Source of the DNA: Dehalococcoidales bacterium
Lineage (GTDB): Bacteria; Chloroflexota; Dehalococcoidia; Dehalococcoidales; Fen-1064
Length of the DNA: 5,521 bases
Assembly: GCA_030667735.1 (NCBI GenBank)
Contig: DAOUVG010000121.1
Span: 1 to 5,521 of the forward strand
Reading direction: 5' to 3'
Position numbers and translations under genes: made by a program. Below the pieces are notes generated by a model. The model did not search any database and was not told the DNA's origin. It saw only the letters and a list, made by a program, of their open reading frames with translations. Of the stretch, positions 5,380 through 5,521 are shown one piece after another. How positions within the stretch are numbered: position 1 is the first letter of the stretch; each line of letters begins with the position of its first letter.

Positions 5380-5521
5380 CATTAAATTAATACATACTTC
5401 GTTTGCCCTGCATTTTTACCCTGCTTTCAAATGGAGCTATTACTCTGACAGGGTGATGAAAAAGGGGAGTTCAGAAGGGGCGAAACCCCTCTTCTGAGGG
5501 GCGCCCCGTCTAGGCCGCACG
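5380..5521. other. Non-coding right edge with GC-rich stem-loops
   Basis: No gene is supported here. A compound stem-loop spans 5471-5497: TCAGA and TCTGA form the outer arms with a two-base CT bulge, and AGGGG pairs with CCCCT around a CGAAA loop. It is immediately followed by a perfect 10-bp palindrome, GGGGCGCCCC (5498-5507). No T run follows before the edge, so a dispersed palindromic repeat or structured RNA end is as likely as a terminator. Confidence 0.45.
5437..5451 (+). repeat. 15-bp motif CTATTACTCTGACAG, right copy
   Basis: This is an exact match, in inverted orientation, to 182-196 some 5.2 kb away. A 15-base exact match is not expected often by chance in a window this size, but two copies alone do not define an element. 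Confidence 0.4.

Noticed and set aside
5312..5497. 61-codon plus-strand frame at the right edge
   Set aside because: It starts inside the dehalogenase gene, runs through two hairpins and has no ribosome site or family resemblance.

Overview
The window (about 52% GC by eye) looks like an accessory stretch of a bacterial chromosome. Genes are short, lie on both strands and are separated by unusually roomy intergenic DNA. A DppB-type peptide permease, a coiled-coil/PAS-type sensor start, Cof-type HAD phosphatases and haloalkane dehalogenases together resemble Dehalococcoidia-type Chloroflexota or an environmental relative. That placement is inference from gene style only; there is no rRNA or marker gene here.

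Layout. Positions 1-130 (minus strand) hold the first 43 codons of a probable sensor protein that runs off the left edge. Positions 131-634 carry no convincing gene but are packed with TGACA/TGTCA pentamers, including three exact-phase 11-bp tandem copies and a perfect inverted pair; this looks like regulatory DNA. Positions 635-1600 (minus) encode one complete DppB/OppB-family permease with no partner permease, ATPase or binding protein in view. Positions 1601-2008 are non-coding, with promoter-like sequences for the flanking divergent genes. Positions 2009-2857 (plus) encode a Cof-type HAD phosphatase. Its best start is the GTG at 2009, not the far upstream GTG at 1841. Positions 2875-3036 hold a startless remnant of a second, different HAD hydrolase. 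Positions 3094-5339 (plus) form a two-gene operon whose reading frames overlap by ATGA. Both products are haloalkane dehalogenase-type alpha/beta hydrolases. A hairpin follows the operon, and the right edge (5380-5521) is non-coding with GC-rich stem-loops.

The core of the window is the dehalogenase pair. The upstream enzyme has Asp-His-Asp plus an Asn/Trp halide site (subfamily III pattern). The downstream enzyme has Asp-His-Asp plus a Trp/Trp halide site (subfamily I, DhlA-like) and carries an extra N-terminal region of about 135 residues that I do not recognise. A sigma70-like promoter at 3008-3037, a strong Shine-Dalgarno and translational coupling suggest the two are made together, so they may share or divide a set of halogenated or related substrates. 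The dehalogenase promoter sits on the tail of the HAD remnant, which hints that the operon arrived by a rearrangement that broke that gene. The permease is not obviously linked to the dehalogenases.
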